This document shows, piece after piece, positions 16,516 to 25,148 of a stretch of 45,860 bases of DNA. Below the pieces are notes generated by a model, which worked only from the letters and a program-made list of their open reading frames with translations, ran no database searches and was not told the DNA's origin. Made by a program: the position numbers and the translations under genes. The stretch is from Candidatus Sabulitectum sp. (GTDB lineage: Bacteria; Fermentibacterota; Fermentibacteria; Fermentibacterales; JCC-6), in assembly GCA_023145375.1 (NCBI GenBank), contig JAGLDY010000012.1:1-45860 (forward strand), written 5' to 3'. How positions within the stretch are numbered: the first letter of the stretch is position 1; each line of letters begins with the position of its first letter.

Positions 16516-16537
16516 GAAGCCTTTACCTGAAGGTAAA
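16510..16537. repeat. Tandem dyads of GGTAAA/TTTACC half-sites between divergent promoters
   Basis: GGTAAAG (16510-16516), CTTTACC (16521-16527) and GGTAAA (16532-16537) form two overlapping palindromes with four-base centres, AAGC and TGAA. The two GGTAAA copies start 22 bases apart, about two helical turns. Each half-site at 16510 and 16522 is also a -35 box. This looks like an operator. Confidence 0.5.
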
Positions 16538-16550
16538 AATATGCGATTAT
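16522..16550 (+). promoter_or_regulatory. Promoter of the surface-glycan operon
   Basis: TTTACC (16522-16527) and GATTAT (16545-16550) are 17 bases apart, giving a start near 16557 and a short leader to the first radical SAM gene. Confidence 0.4.
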
Positions 16551-16586
16551 TGCCGGATAGTAAATATGTGTGAGGAAATGGAGAAC

Positions 16587-18005
16587 ATGAGAGTAACACT
16601 GGTGTATCCCAGCTATGGAACCGAGCAGCATTCGCTGTATTTTCCCTTTGGCCTGGCTTATGTTGCATCATCTCTGCTTGCTGCAGGGCATGATGTTACG
16701 GTGGTTGATATGGAGGGTGACAGACTCTCTGTGTCCGAAGCTGTTCAGAGAACAGTTGATTCTTCTCCGAATATTGTAGCATTCGGCGGTATGGTGACCA
16801 GATTCCGTTTCGTGCGGGAGCTTGCCGGTCTCATCCGCAAAGAGCTCCCCGATGTATTCATGACAGCAGGCAACAGCGGTGTTACAACTGTACCGGAGAT
16901 CTACCTGAAAGCATGCGGGCTTGACTGCGTTGTACTTGGTGAGGGAGAAGTTACTTCAGTTGAACTTGTTAATGCTGTGAAAGAAGGCGTTGACTGGAAG
17001 GAAATACCTGGTATTGCCTGGCTGGGAGAAGACGGGTCTCTTCAAAGATCAGCTCCCAGGGAGCCTGTTCCTGATCTTGATTCTCTCCCATGGCCTGCAT
17101 GGGACCTCTTTCCCATTGAGAACTACGTTTCCAGCATGGATCACAGGCAGAAAACAGTGAGACATCTGGAAACTCTTGCAAGCAGAGGTTGTCCGTTCAA
17201 CTGTGTCTACTGTTACCGGATCTATGGTCGCAATGTAAGACGACGATCACCGGAAGCCATTGTTGCAGAGCTGGAAGAACTTGTGAACCGTTTTCAGATC
17301 CAGTACACAGGTTTTCCCGATGATCTTTTCACAAGCGACAAGAAATTTGTCATGAATACCTGTGCTCTTATGAAGGAGAAGCTTCCCGGGATCAAATGGT
17401 CCTGTATTGGAAGGGTCAACACTGTGGACCGGGAGATGCTTGAGACCATGAAGGATGCAGGCTGCGACTGGATCTCCTACGGTATTGAGTCCGGCAGCGA
17501 CATCATGCTTGAGAATATGAGAAGGGGAGTTACCGTAAAGCAGTGTCTGGATGCCATCAAGCTCACAGAATCTGTGGGCATTCACGCAGAGGGAAGTTTT
17601 ATAATCGGAATGTTCGGAGAGACACGGGACTCGGTTAAGAAGACTGTTGAATTCTGCAGGGAAGCTGATATTACCGCTCCAATGCTCTTCGTAACCCCAT
17701 ACCCGGGAACTGCTATCTTTAACATGGCTCTGGAAAAAGGTCTGATAGGAGATGTTGAGGATTTTCTTGTGAAGATGAACGCGGCGGATGAACTTCTTGT
17801 TAACCTTACAGATTTTACAGACAATGAACTCATTGAGCTTAGAGACTGGGCACAGGGCAGTATAGGCAGAAGCTATCTTTTCAAGAAGCCCTTTGCCAGG
17901 ATCCCGAACCTGCTGTGGAAACACTTCAAACTGCACGGGTTCAGAGGATTGTTCCATGATGTCAGGGCTTTTCTTGCTTCTTACTTCTCCAGAAATCGAA
18001 AATGA
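16587..18005 (+). CDS. B12-binding radical SAM protein 1 of the glycan operon
   Basis: The N-terminal 150 residues form a Rossmann-like cobalamin-binding domain (VTLVYPSYG, PFGLAYVASSLLAAGHDV, VVLGEGEVT). The radical SAM barrel follows with its cluster motif CPFNCVYC near residue 202 and YGIESGSD further on. This is the BchE/HpnJ-like class, which performs methylations or rearrangements on lipids, sugars and pigments. The C-terminal 50 residues are basic and aromatic (KPFARIPNLLWKHFKLHG), suggesting membrane contact. In-frame ATGs at 16566, 16578 and 16587 are possible; the last gives the typical MRVTLVYP start. The gene overlaps the next by ATGA. Substrate unknown. Confidence 0.85.
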   Translation: MRVTLVYPSYGTEQHSLYFPFGLAYVASSLLAAGHDVTVVDMEGDRLSVSEAVQRTVDSSPNIVAFGGMVTRFRFVRELAGLIRKELPDVFMTAGNSGVTTVPEIYLKACGLDCVVLGEGEVTSVELVNAVKEGVDWKEIPGIAWLGEDGSLQRSAPREPVPDLDSLPWPAWDLFPIENYVSSMDHRQKTVRHLETLASRGCPFNCVYCYRIYGRNVRRRSPEAIVAELEELVNRFQIQYTGFPDDLFTSDKKFVMNTCALMKEKLPGIKWSCIGRVNTVDREMLETMKDAGCDWISYGIESGSDIMLENMRRGVTVKQCLDAIKLTESVGIHAEGSFIIGMFGETRDSVKKTVEFCREADITAPMLFVTPYPGTAIFNMALEKGLIGDVEDFLVKMNAADELLVNLTDFTDNELIELRDWAQGSIGRSYLFKKPFARIPNLLWKHFKLHGFRGLFHDVRAFLASYFSRNRK

Positions 18006-19318
18006 CTGGAACCACCGTTCCTGTCTGCACCGTGAACAGGCTTCTGGCACCACTGCTGCCACGGGCATTCCTTGTGATACTTGCTGCGGTCATCCTGCCC
18101 AGGATTCTTCTGTTCTTCTACCTGGGTGGCGAACTGCCGCAGCCGGGAAGGGATCAGGCTTTGTACATTCATACCGCAGGGCAGATAGTCAGCGGCGAAG
18201 GTTTTTCTTTTTCTTCTGATCTTGGATTAATGAAGAACCTCAGGAACACCAGCGACAGCCCTCAACAACACTGGACAGGTGATGAAAGCTACATGTTCGG
18301 TCTTGCGCCTGTGGATACCCCCACGGCAGTTATGGAACCGGGGTATTCTGTTCTGCTTGCGCTCTTCTTCTCTCTTTTCGGAGCGGTTAGCGGATCGGTC
18401 TTTTCTCTCAACCTGTTGTTTGCACTTGGTGGAGCATTTGCTGTAAGAAAACTTGTTATGGATGTATGGGGTGCCCAGTCAGGTCTTATGGCTGCTATTC
18501 TCTGGTCCATCTACCCGCCTTTCGTCTACTACTCTGCTTATGCTATGACCGAGACTGCACATTTTGCCATGCTTATGATTTCTTCAATGCTTCTGCTTTC
18601 AGCAGGCAGGGGAGAAGGAAAGGGTTTTCTCGCAGGGGTGGCCACAGGTGTTTTCTTTCTTATAAGGGCCACTGCGCTGTTTCTTGTCCCTTTTCAAATT
18701 GCTTATCTTGCCTGGAGAAAACAGTGGAAGGCAATGCTTTTTCTCTCTGCGGGTTTTCTTGTTGCAGTGTCCCCGTGGATGGTACGTAATTGGATCTCTC
18801 TGGGTGAACCGGTGCTCATGCCCACAAAGGGGTCACTTAACCTGTGGATGAGAAACAATCCTGAGGTCCTTGCTCTTGAGGGTATTTTTGTGCCTGACAA
18901 TATCCCAGTTAATGATCTGTCACTGCTGGAGTATCCTTCAACTGATTCGATTCCCGGCGAACTGGCCAGGAGCAGAGCATTGGGTGCTTCTGCAAGGAAC
19001 TACATTTTCAGCAACCCGAGGTTGATGGTCTGGCTTGGCTGGAACAGAGCCATTGATTTCCTTGCACCGGGAGGAAGTACTCTGGGGACCAGGGGAATGA
19101 TCGCAGGCCTTGTTATCTATCCTCTTATCCTCTTCGGCGTTCTGGGGCTGTGGCGCAGTCGCCACCGACCTGAAGCGGTATTTCTCTTTGCTCTCTTTGT
19201 ATTGTATCTTCTTGTGCATGCTCTGGCACACGGAGGGGTTCGATACCGATTGCCGGTTGATGCGGTGTTCCTTATAGGTGTTGCCTTGGGAACCTGTTGC
19301 GGAGAAGGAAAAAAATGA
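18002..19318 (+). CDS. GT39-like membrane glycosyltransferase 1 (GT-C fold)
   Basis: The 438-residue product has about ten membrane helices. An early periplasmic loop, GRDQALYIHTAGQIVSGEGF, carries the acidic residue expected of GT39/ArnT/PMT-type enzymes. These take a sugar from a polyprenyl-phosphate donor and act on the outer face of the inner membrane. A second family-typical feature is the MVRNWISLGEPVLMPTKG loop after the helix FLVAVSPW. It starts inside the stop of the radical SAM gene (ATGA) and ends inside the start of the next (ATGA). Acceptor unknown. Confidence 0.8.
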   Translation: MTGTTVPVCTVNRLLAPLLPRAFLVILAAVILPRILLFFYLGGELPQPGRDQALYIHTAGQIVSGEGFSFSSDLGLMKNLRNTSDSPQQHWTGDESYMFGLAPVDTPTAVMEPGYSVLLALFFSLFGAVSGSVFSLNLLFALGGAFAVRKLVMDVWGAQSGLMAAILWSIYPPFVYYSAYAMTETAHFAMLMISSMLLLSAGRGEGKGFLAGVATGVFFLIRATALFLVPFQIAYLAWRKQWKAMLFLSAGFLVAVSPWMVRNWISLGEPVLMPTKGSLNLWMRNNPEVLALEGIFVPDNIPVNDLSLLEYPSTDSIPGELARSRALGASARNYIFSNPRLMVWLGWNRAIDFLAPGGSTLGTRGMIAGLVIYPLILFGVLGLWRSRHRPEAVFLFALFVLYLLVHALAHGGVRYRLPVDAVFLIGVALGTCCGEGKK

Positions 19319-20688
19319 CTGAAATGAAACGAATACTTTTCGTTTTTCCAGAGACCAGATATCCCTCCGGGCAACCGCCCCTGGGGATTGCTATGCTATC
19401 TGCTGTGGCTAAGCAGTGTGGTGCTGAAACTGCTCTCTGTGATATGTCCTTTCAAAAAAAGCCATTCGAACATCTTCGAGATCTGCTCAGAGAGTTTAAG
19501 CCGGATGGTGTTTCAATAACAGTGGTTACTCCGCAGATCAAGTCCACTCTTACTGCTTGTGAGGTTGTTAGGGAGTATGCTCCAGATGCATATCTCATGG
19601 TGGGTGGCCCGCATGCAACCGTTCTTCCATTGGAAACTCTGGAGACTTCAGGCGCTGATCTAGTTTACTCCGGAGAGGGAGAGAGGGCATTCAGATTACT
19701 TGTTGAAGGAACTGACCCTGCAGAGATCCCTGGCGCATGTTTCATAAAAGACGGGAAAGCGACTCTTGTTCCAGGTAAACTACTGGTGTCCGATCTGGAC
19801 ACACTGCCTCTCCCTGACAGAGACATTTTTGATATGAAAAAATACTTTCAAACATGGTATTCCATGGACAGAGTTGATCCTGGTCTCAAGGGTACAACCA
19901 TAATGGGCACAAGAGGATGTCCCTACACATGTACATTCTGCCAACCGACTCTCTCTGAGATATTCGGAAAAATGATGCGCAAACGTTCACCGGAGTCTAT
20001 TGTAGGTGAGTTGAAACATCTTGTAGAGAAGTATTCCATTAACGGTTTTATGTTCGAGGACTCAACCTTCATTGTGGATCACCGGTGGGTCACAGACATT
20101 TGTTCTCTCATGAACAAAGAAGGACTGAAACTCAGGTGGTGCTGTAACGTCAGAGCGGATCTGCTTACTGAAGAACTTCTTGACACCATGGTAAGTGCAG
20201 GTCTTGCAAAGGTGAATATGGGAGTAGAGTCCGCATCACAGAGAGTTCTGGATGATATCTACAAAAAAGGGATAACTGTTGAAGGTGTGAGAAAAGCGCT
20301 GAGGATGTGCAACTCCAGAGGCATTTTCGTTCAGGGATATTTCATGCTGGGAGCCCCTGGAGAAACCGTAGATGAAATGAAGCTCACTATAGATTTTGCT
20401 GCCCGGGAACCATTTGATGATGCTCTTTTTGATATCACCACACCATTTCCCCACACGGAACTGTGGGAGATGTCCAAAGAACTTATCAATGCTGATTATT
20501 CCGACTTCGATTGTTTTCACAAGAGTGTTTATTCCCTTGAAGGAATCACACCGGAACAGATAGAGAAGCTTAAAAAGAACGCTTTCTGGAAATTCTATGC
20601 GCACCCTGCCAGAATTCTGAAAACCATTCGCACGGTTCTGGGTCCCAGAAACTTCAAGCGAACCATGCTGAAGGTGAGGAGAGTATGA
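19315..20688 (+). CDS. B12-binding radical SAM protein 2 of the glycan operon
   Basis: The 457-residue protein has an N-terminal cobalamin-binding domain (ILFVFPETRYPSGQPPLGI, LMVGGPHATVLP, YSGEGERAF). A radical SAM barrel follows with CPYTCTFC near residue 202, VNMGVESASQ and GYFMLGAPGET. ATG 19315 overlaps the preceding stop (ATGA) and follows GGAGAAGGA; a longer frame from 19297 is unlikely. The C-terminus (HPARILKTIRTVLGPRNFKR) is basic like those of the other two enzymes. The family includes C-methyltransferases and oxidoreductases; the substrate is not known. Confidence 0.87.
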   Translation: MTEMKRILFVFPETRYPSGQPPLGIAMLSAVAKQCGAETALCDMSFQKKPFEHLRDLLREFKPDGVSITVVTPQIKSTLTACEVVREYAPDAYLMVGGPHATVLPLETLETSGADLVYSGEGERAFRLLVEGTDPAEIPGACFIKDGKATLVPGKLLVSDLDTLPLPDRDIFDMKKYFQTWYSMDRVDPGLKGTTIMGTRGCPYTCTFCQPTLSEIFGKMMRKRSPESIVGELKHLVEKYSINGFMFEDSTFIVDHRWVTDICSLMNKEGLKLRWCCNVRADLLTEELLDTMVSAGLAKVNMGVESASQRVLDDIYKKGITVEGVRKALRMCNSRGIFVQGYFMLGAPGETVDEMKLTIDFAAREPFDDALFDITTPFPHTELWEMSKELINADYSDFDCFHKSVYSLEGITPEQIEKLKKNAFWKFYAHPARILKTIRTVLGPRNFKRTMLKVRRV

Positions 20689-21416
20689 GAGAACTTACTG
20701 TTACAATTGACGATGGAGGAATGCACCCTGCAATCAATGCAGCGGTTCAAAAATGTATTGAATCCGGTAATGTGAACAGAGTAAGTATAATGGCAACTGG
20801 AGGCAGTTTTGCTGAAGCCAGTACGATGGCATTGATGGGAAACTTAAGGGTTGCAGCCCATCTGGACTGCTGCCGGGGACCTTTTCTTTTAAGGGGAAGT
20901 GACTTTCCCGAGTCTTTCACCTCCTGGTATAAATCTGCAGAGACCCTGGCGTATTCAGTTAAGAAAGAATGGTCAGCACAGATAGAAAAGATACTCGCCA
21001 CAGGAGGGGTTATCACCGCTCTTGACAGCCACAGACATCTGCACAATCTGCCTGCCCTGCAGGATATCATTATCTCCCTTGCGAAGGATTACGGCATTAG
21101 AACTGTAAGGTCCGCTGTACTGCCTGATAAGTACATGAGATTTCCCGCTGGACTGAAACTGAATTCTCTCGGTGGTGAGCTCAAGGCAAATCTCGAATCA
21201 AACGGTCTTGTTACAACTGACAGGATGCTGGGATTTGGCAGGGCGGGAAAGATCAACAGAAGATACCTGAATAAATTTACAACTCTCTGCGGTGAGGGAA
21301 CCACAGAGGTAGTTATGCACCCTGCAACCGAAAATGTATGGTCCTCCGGACAGCCTGGAGAGCTTGAGCTGATCACCTCTGAATGGTTTGGTGACTGGTG
21401 CAGCTCCAAAAGCTGA
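20685..21416 (+). CDS. YdjC/ChbG-family carbohydrate deacetylase
   Basis: The 243-residue protein shows the YdjC metal-site pattern. TIDDGGMHPAIN starts the chain with Asp9/Asp10, AAHLD carries His59, DSHRHLH carries Asp114, His116, His118 and His120, and MHPATE lies near the end. Members remove acetyl groups from N-acetylated sugars. In this operon it probably deacetylates a sugar nucleotide or lipid-linked sugar. It overlaps the gene before it by ATGA and the one after by 19 bases. Confidence 0.82.
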   Translation: MRELTVTIDDGGMHPAINAAVQKCIESGNVNRVSIMATGGSFAEASTMALMGNLRVAAHLDCCRGPFLLRGSDFPESFTSWYKSAETLAYSVKKEWSAQIEKILATGGVITALDSHRHLHNLPALQDIIISLAKDYGIRTVRSAVLPDKYMRFPAGLKLNSLGGELKANLESNGLVTTDRMLGFGRAGKINRRYLNKFTTLCGEGTTEVVMHPATENVWSSGQPGELELITSEWFGDWCSSKS

Positions 21417-22747
21417 ATCTTTACATTTTCGTACTTCTACTGGCTCTATTTGCGAGAATTGCCGTATTCTATCTTGCAGCCAACGATTTTTTCCTGGTGG
21501 GTGAGGGGCAGGTACAAGCAAACCTCGCAGAGAATATTGTTGCTGGCCGGGGTTTCATGCTTTCGGAAGCCATGTTTCACGACGCTGATCCGAGGCGTGA
21601 TGACCAGCTTGAGTTCTTTAGAGAAACCGGTGGGTTTTACGGGGCTTTGATCCCTGAAAAGCCAACAACATTCCTGGTTCCTGGCTATGCTTTGTTTGAG
21701 GCTATGATTTTCATGGTTACATCTCCTGGAAATCTTCTTGCAGTGATCGGCGTTCAGCTTTTACTGGGACTGCTTACGGTTTTTCTTGGAATGCGACTTG
21801 CATCCCGTTTCCTTCAAGGACGCTGGTTTGCTGCTGCAGGAATATTTATGGCTCTAGATCCATTTGAGCTTTACTACCAGGCGATACCAGCGACACAAGC
21901 TCTTTTCTCGCTGCTATTTATGGCTGGATTGCTTCTATCGATCCGTTTTATAGAGAAACCTGATCTGTCCCGTGGAATATGGGCAGGATTGTTATGGGGA
22001 GTTACTTTTCTTGTGCGACCGGCTGCACTTCCAATGATTGCCTGGCTTACGGTAGTAGCGCTTTTCGCATGGAAATTCTCCAGGAGAACGATACCTGCTC
22101 TCCTGCTTCTTGCTGTTTCTTTCGTGGCTGTACTGACTCCATGGGTACTGCGAAACAGAAGTACAATGGGACGCAACCAGCTTCTTCCATTGCAGGGCGG
22201 TGTTCAAATGTGGGAATTCAACGGAAGGGTGTTTACCGACGCATTTCTTGATGAAGCAGAAGGTGCGAAGTTGCTGTACGGACCTGTTCGAGAAATGTGG
22301 CTGTTGAAATTGAATAAGCCTGAACTGACTGAATTCCCGGAATTTACCACTGAATCAGAGTTTGAAAGAGACAGTGTTCTATATCACCGTCAGAGTGAGT
22401 TCATCAGATCCAACCCCATTGTGTTTCTTCACCTGTCCACCTGTAGATTTGTGGAGTTCTTTAAGCCATTCCCGCTGAACCGCTTTTCTCCTGTACACAC
22501 CGTTCTGGGGCTTTTATCATTTTTCTGGGTTGGTATTTTCTTTTTTAGTGGTCTTCTTCTCATGGTGCGTATGGGCTGGCCAGGTATCTTTATTGCCGGA
22601 GTGATCGCAGGATACATATTCATGCATCTGCTCACTGCTTCAGGAACGCCTCACAGAGTCGCTCTTGATATCCCCCTGGTGATAGCATCATTGATATCAG
22701 TAAAGTATTCTGTTGAGAGATTCAGAGCTGGAAAGTTATCAACATGA
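21398..22747 (+). CDS. GT39-like membrane glycosyltransferase 2 (GT-C fold)
   Basis: This 449-residue polytopic protein follows the same plan as the GT39-like gene at 18002. A first helix is followed by the loop FFLVGEGQVQANLAENIVAG with the acidic residue, and GRGFMLSEAMF matches the other's GEGFSFSSD. A later TPWVLRNRSTMGRNQLLPLQ block matches its VRNWISLGEP loop. The only good start is GTG 21398, inside the deacetylase gene; the ribosome site is weak, so translation probably depends on coupling. It should transfer a sugar from a polyprenyl-phosphate donor outside the inner membrane. Confidence 0.78.
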   Translation: MQLQKLNLYIFVLLLALFARIAVFYLAANDFFLVGEGQVQANLAENIVAGRGFMLSEAMFHDADPRRDDQLEFFRETGGFYGALIPEKPTTFLVPGYALFEAMIFMVTSPGNLLAVIGVQLLLGLLTVFLGMRLASRFLQGRWFAAAGIFMALDPFELYYQAIPATQALFSLLFMAGLLLSIRFIEKPDLSRGIWAGLLWGVTFLVRPAALPMIAWLTVVALFAWKFSRRTIPALLLLAVSFVAVLTPWVLRNRSTMGRNQLLPLQGGVQMWEFNGRVFTDAFLDEAEGAKLLYGPVREMWLLKLNKPELTEFPEFTTESEFERDSVLYHRQSEFIRSNPIVFLHLSTCRFVEFFKPFPLNRFSPVHTVLGLLSFFWVGIFFFSGLLLMVRMGWPGIFIAGVIAGYIFMHLLTASGTPHRVALDIPLVIASLISVKYSVERFRAGKLST

Positions 22748-23688
22748 GGATCCTTGTGGTTAAGACGCACGCTTTTGGAGACTCGCTGCTTGCCACCCCG
22801 GCGGTTTCCGGTCTTGTAGCACAGGGAAACAGAGTAACTGTTCTATCAGGGCCCTCTTCACTACCGGTGTGGGAACGGTTGCCGGGGATTGAAAGGATCA
22901 TTCGATCTCCCGCTCCCTGCGGGGGTGCTGACCTTTTCTTCTGGTCACTCAGAAACAGGCAGAAGGGTTTTGACAGAGTAATTCATTTAGGGTCTTCTTC
23001 CGCTGCATCCCGGTGGCTCAGGTTTCTTACTGGACAAAAGGCGATAAGCGGAGGAGACCCTGGTCTATCTTTGGGTCTGGTTAAACCGGCAGCTCTGGAT
23101 TACTGCAGGATCGCAGCGGTTGAGTGTTCATGTTTAAAGCCGTTGTTTCCCGTTACCGAAGCTGAATTTGGCACAGCTCTCCAGTACACCGGAAGTGAAC
23201 CTTATGTGGTTCTTGCTCCCGGTGGTGCCAGGAATGCGCGGGATTTTGTTCCCCTGAAACGATGGCCCATGTCAAGGTGGGTGGAAGTTTCCCTGAAACT
23301 TCAAGCTATGGGGAAGAGAGTGTTTCTCACAGGCGGAAAAGAAGATCAGAAGGAGATCTCTTCTGTGTCCGGGGTGAACCTTGCCGGTAAACTCACCTGG
23401 GGTGAGACGGCGGCCCTCATCTCCAGGGCCACTATGTTTGCCGGTAACGACAGTGGCCCTGCCCATCTGGCTGTTGCAGTTGATACCCCTGCTCTGGTTC
23501 TTTTCGGACCCACAGATCCGGATTCTCTCTATGAAAAAGGCAGCATTGTTCCAATTTGCGGAACTGTATCATGTTCCCCCTGTTACTCAAACAGTGTTTT
23601 CCCCGGGTGTACGGGGAAGGGGGACTGTATGATCTCTATTGAAAGTGAAAGGGTGATCCACACCCTTGAGGAGATGCTTGAAAGATGA
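22744..23688 (+). CDS. GT9 heptosyltransferase-like glycosyltransferase
   Basis: The 314-residue protein has the GT-B fold of GT9 (ADP-heptose:LPS heptosyltransferase). MRILVVKTHAFGDSLLATPA opens the N-domain, and the nucleotide-sugar site GNDSGPAHLAVAVDTP followed by LFGPTDP is intact in the C-domain. It should act at the inner face of the inner membrane on a core or O-antigen-like glycan. Flanking ATGA overlaps place it inside the operon. A cysteine-rich stretch near the end (CGTVSCSPCYSNSVFPGC) is also common in GT9 proteins. Confidence 0.87.
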   Translation: MRILVVKTHAFGDSLLATPAVSGLVAQGNRVTVLSGPSSLPVWERLPGIERIIRSPAPCGGADLFFWSLRNRQKGFDRVIHLGSSSAASRWLRFLTGQKAISGGDPGLSLGLVKPAALDYCRIAAVECSCLKPLFPVTEAEFGTALQYTGSEPYVVLAPGGARNARDFVPLKRWPMSRWVEVSLKLQAMGKRVFLTGGKEDQKEISSVSGVNLAGKLTWGETAALISRATMFAGNDSGPAHLAVAVDTPALVLFGPTDPDSLYEKGSIVPICGTVSCSPCYSNSVFPGCTGKGDCMISIESERVIHTLEEMLER

Positions 23689-25148
23689 AAATAACAGCTC
23701 TTAATCCACCGTTCATTCCCCATTACAGTCGAGGGCAGAGAAGCCCTGCTGTGACCAGAAGCGGAACTCTATATTATCCCATCTGGCTCTCCTACGCCGT
23801 GGGTGCTCTGGAGCAGGCAGGGCATAGGGTTCAGTTCATAGATTCACCGGCAATGAACCTTGATCTTTCTGAGACCCTGAAAAAGATAGCAGAGTTCTCT
23901 CCAGACGTTGTGGTGGTTGAAACATCCACGCCCTCCATTATTTCCGATGCCCGGACTGCGGATCTTCTAACAGACACCGAAGCGATGGTTTTCTTGATCG
24001 GCACTCATCCCTCGGCACTTCCTGAAGAGACTGTACTTCTTGGATCAAAATTTCATGGTGCAATACTCGGTGAATACGAAAAGCCATTGCTGGCTGTTGT
24101 TTCTGCGCTGGAGGAAAATCTTCCACTGAGAGGAATTCCGGGAACCGCAATTCGCCTTTCAGGCAGAGGTGGAACCGGGGTGGAGGTTACTCCTCCTGAC
24201 GGTTATCTGGAGGATCTTGATTCCCTGCCCTTTGTAAGTTCTGTCTACTCTGCGCACCTTCCCGTTGAACGGTACAATAATCCCAATGCGCTTCATCCAC
24301 AGGTAATGATAATAGGGGGGAGGGGATGCCCGAATCAATGCAGTTTCTGCGTGTTTCCCCAGACTCTTACCGGCCGGTATTACAGAAGTCGCTCAGTGGA
24401 GAATGTTGTTTCGGAAATGAAGTGGGTAGAGGACAACATGCCTCAGGTACAGGCTGTCTTTTTCGAGGATGATACCATTTCTGCGGACATGAACCGGTTG
24501 AGGTTGCTCTCTGCTGAAATAGTAAGGGTTGGAGTAACCATTTCATGGACATGCAACATGAGAGCCTCAGCTGATCTGGAGACTCTTCAACTCTGCCGTG
24601 CGGCAGGTCTGCGATCTGTATGTGTTGGTTTTGAAAGTGGTTGTGACGAGATACTGGCTTCCATGCGAAAGGGACTCACTGTAGACAAGATGACTGATTT
24701 CATGGGTAATGCAAGAAAGGCAGGTATACTTGTACACGGCTGTTTCCTCTTCGGGATCCCGGGAGAAACCAGAGAAACTGCCCGGCGGACGCTGGATTTT
24801 GCGTTGAAGCTGAACCCGGATACCGCACAGTTCTACCCGCTGATGGTCTACCCTGGAACTGATGCGTACACTGATGTGCAGAAAGCCGGCCTGCTGGTCT
24901 CTTCAAGCTGGAGAGACTGGCTCAAGGAAGACGGTACCCATGCCTGTGTTGTAAAGACCCCGGATATGGAGCCTCAGGATCTTGTCGAATTCTGCGATCA
25001 TGCCAGAAGAAAGTTTTATCTCAGACCTGGATACATCCTGAAAAAGGCGTGGAGAAGCTTGTTTGACAAAGGTGAAAGGCACAGAACCATGCTTGCGTTC
25101 AAAACTTTCAGGAAGTACATCTTCCGGTTGCGGCGGAAAAATGGCTGA
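23685..25148 (+). CDS. B12-binding radical SAM protein 3 of the glycan operon
   Basis: The 487-residue protein has an N-terminal cobalamin-binding region (YPIWLSYAVGALEQAGHRV, FLIGTHPSALPE) and a radical SAM barrel. The cluster motif CPNQCSFC lies near residue 215, followed by VCVGFESGCDEIL and GCFLFGIPGETRETA. The tail from residue 445 (FYLRPGYILKKAWRSLFD, then FRKYIFRLRRKNG) is strongly basic. ATG 23685 overlaps the GT9 stop. It is the third enzyme of this class in one operon and is diverged from the other two, so the three are not recent duplicates. Confidence 0.86.
   Translation: MKITALNPPFIPHYSRGQRSPAVTRSGTLYYPIWLSYAVGALEQAGHRVQFIDSPAMNLDLSETLKKIAEFSPDVVVVETSTPSIISDARTADLLTDTEAMVFLIGTHPSALPEETVLLGSKFHGAILGEYEKPLLAVVSALEENLPLRGIPGTAIRLSGRGGTGVEVTPPDGYLEDLDSLPFVSSVYSAHLPVERYNNPNALHPQVMIIGGRGCPNQCSFCVFPQTLTGRYYRSRSVENVVSEMKWVEDNMPQVQAVFFEDDTISADMNRLRLLSAEIVRVGVTISWTCNMRASADLETLQLCRAAGLRSVCVGFESGCDEILASMRKGLTVDKMTDFMGNARKAGILVHGCFLFGIPGETRETARRTLDFALKLNPDTAQFYPLMVYPGTDAYTDVQKAGLLVSSSWRDWLKEDGTHACVVKTPDMEPQDLVEFCDHARRKFYLRPGYILKKAWRSLFDKGERHRTMLAFKTFRKYIFRLRRKNG

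Noticed and set aside
17247-18068. 273-codon frame on the - strand opposite the first radical SAM gene
   Set aside because: Antisense to a gene with intact cofactor motifs; no start site or recognisable domain.
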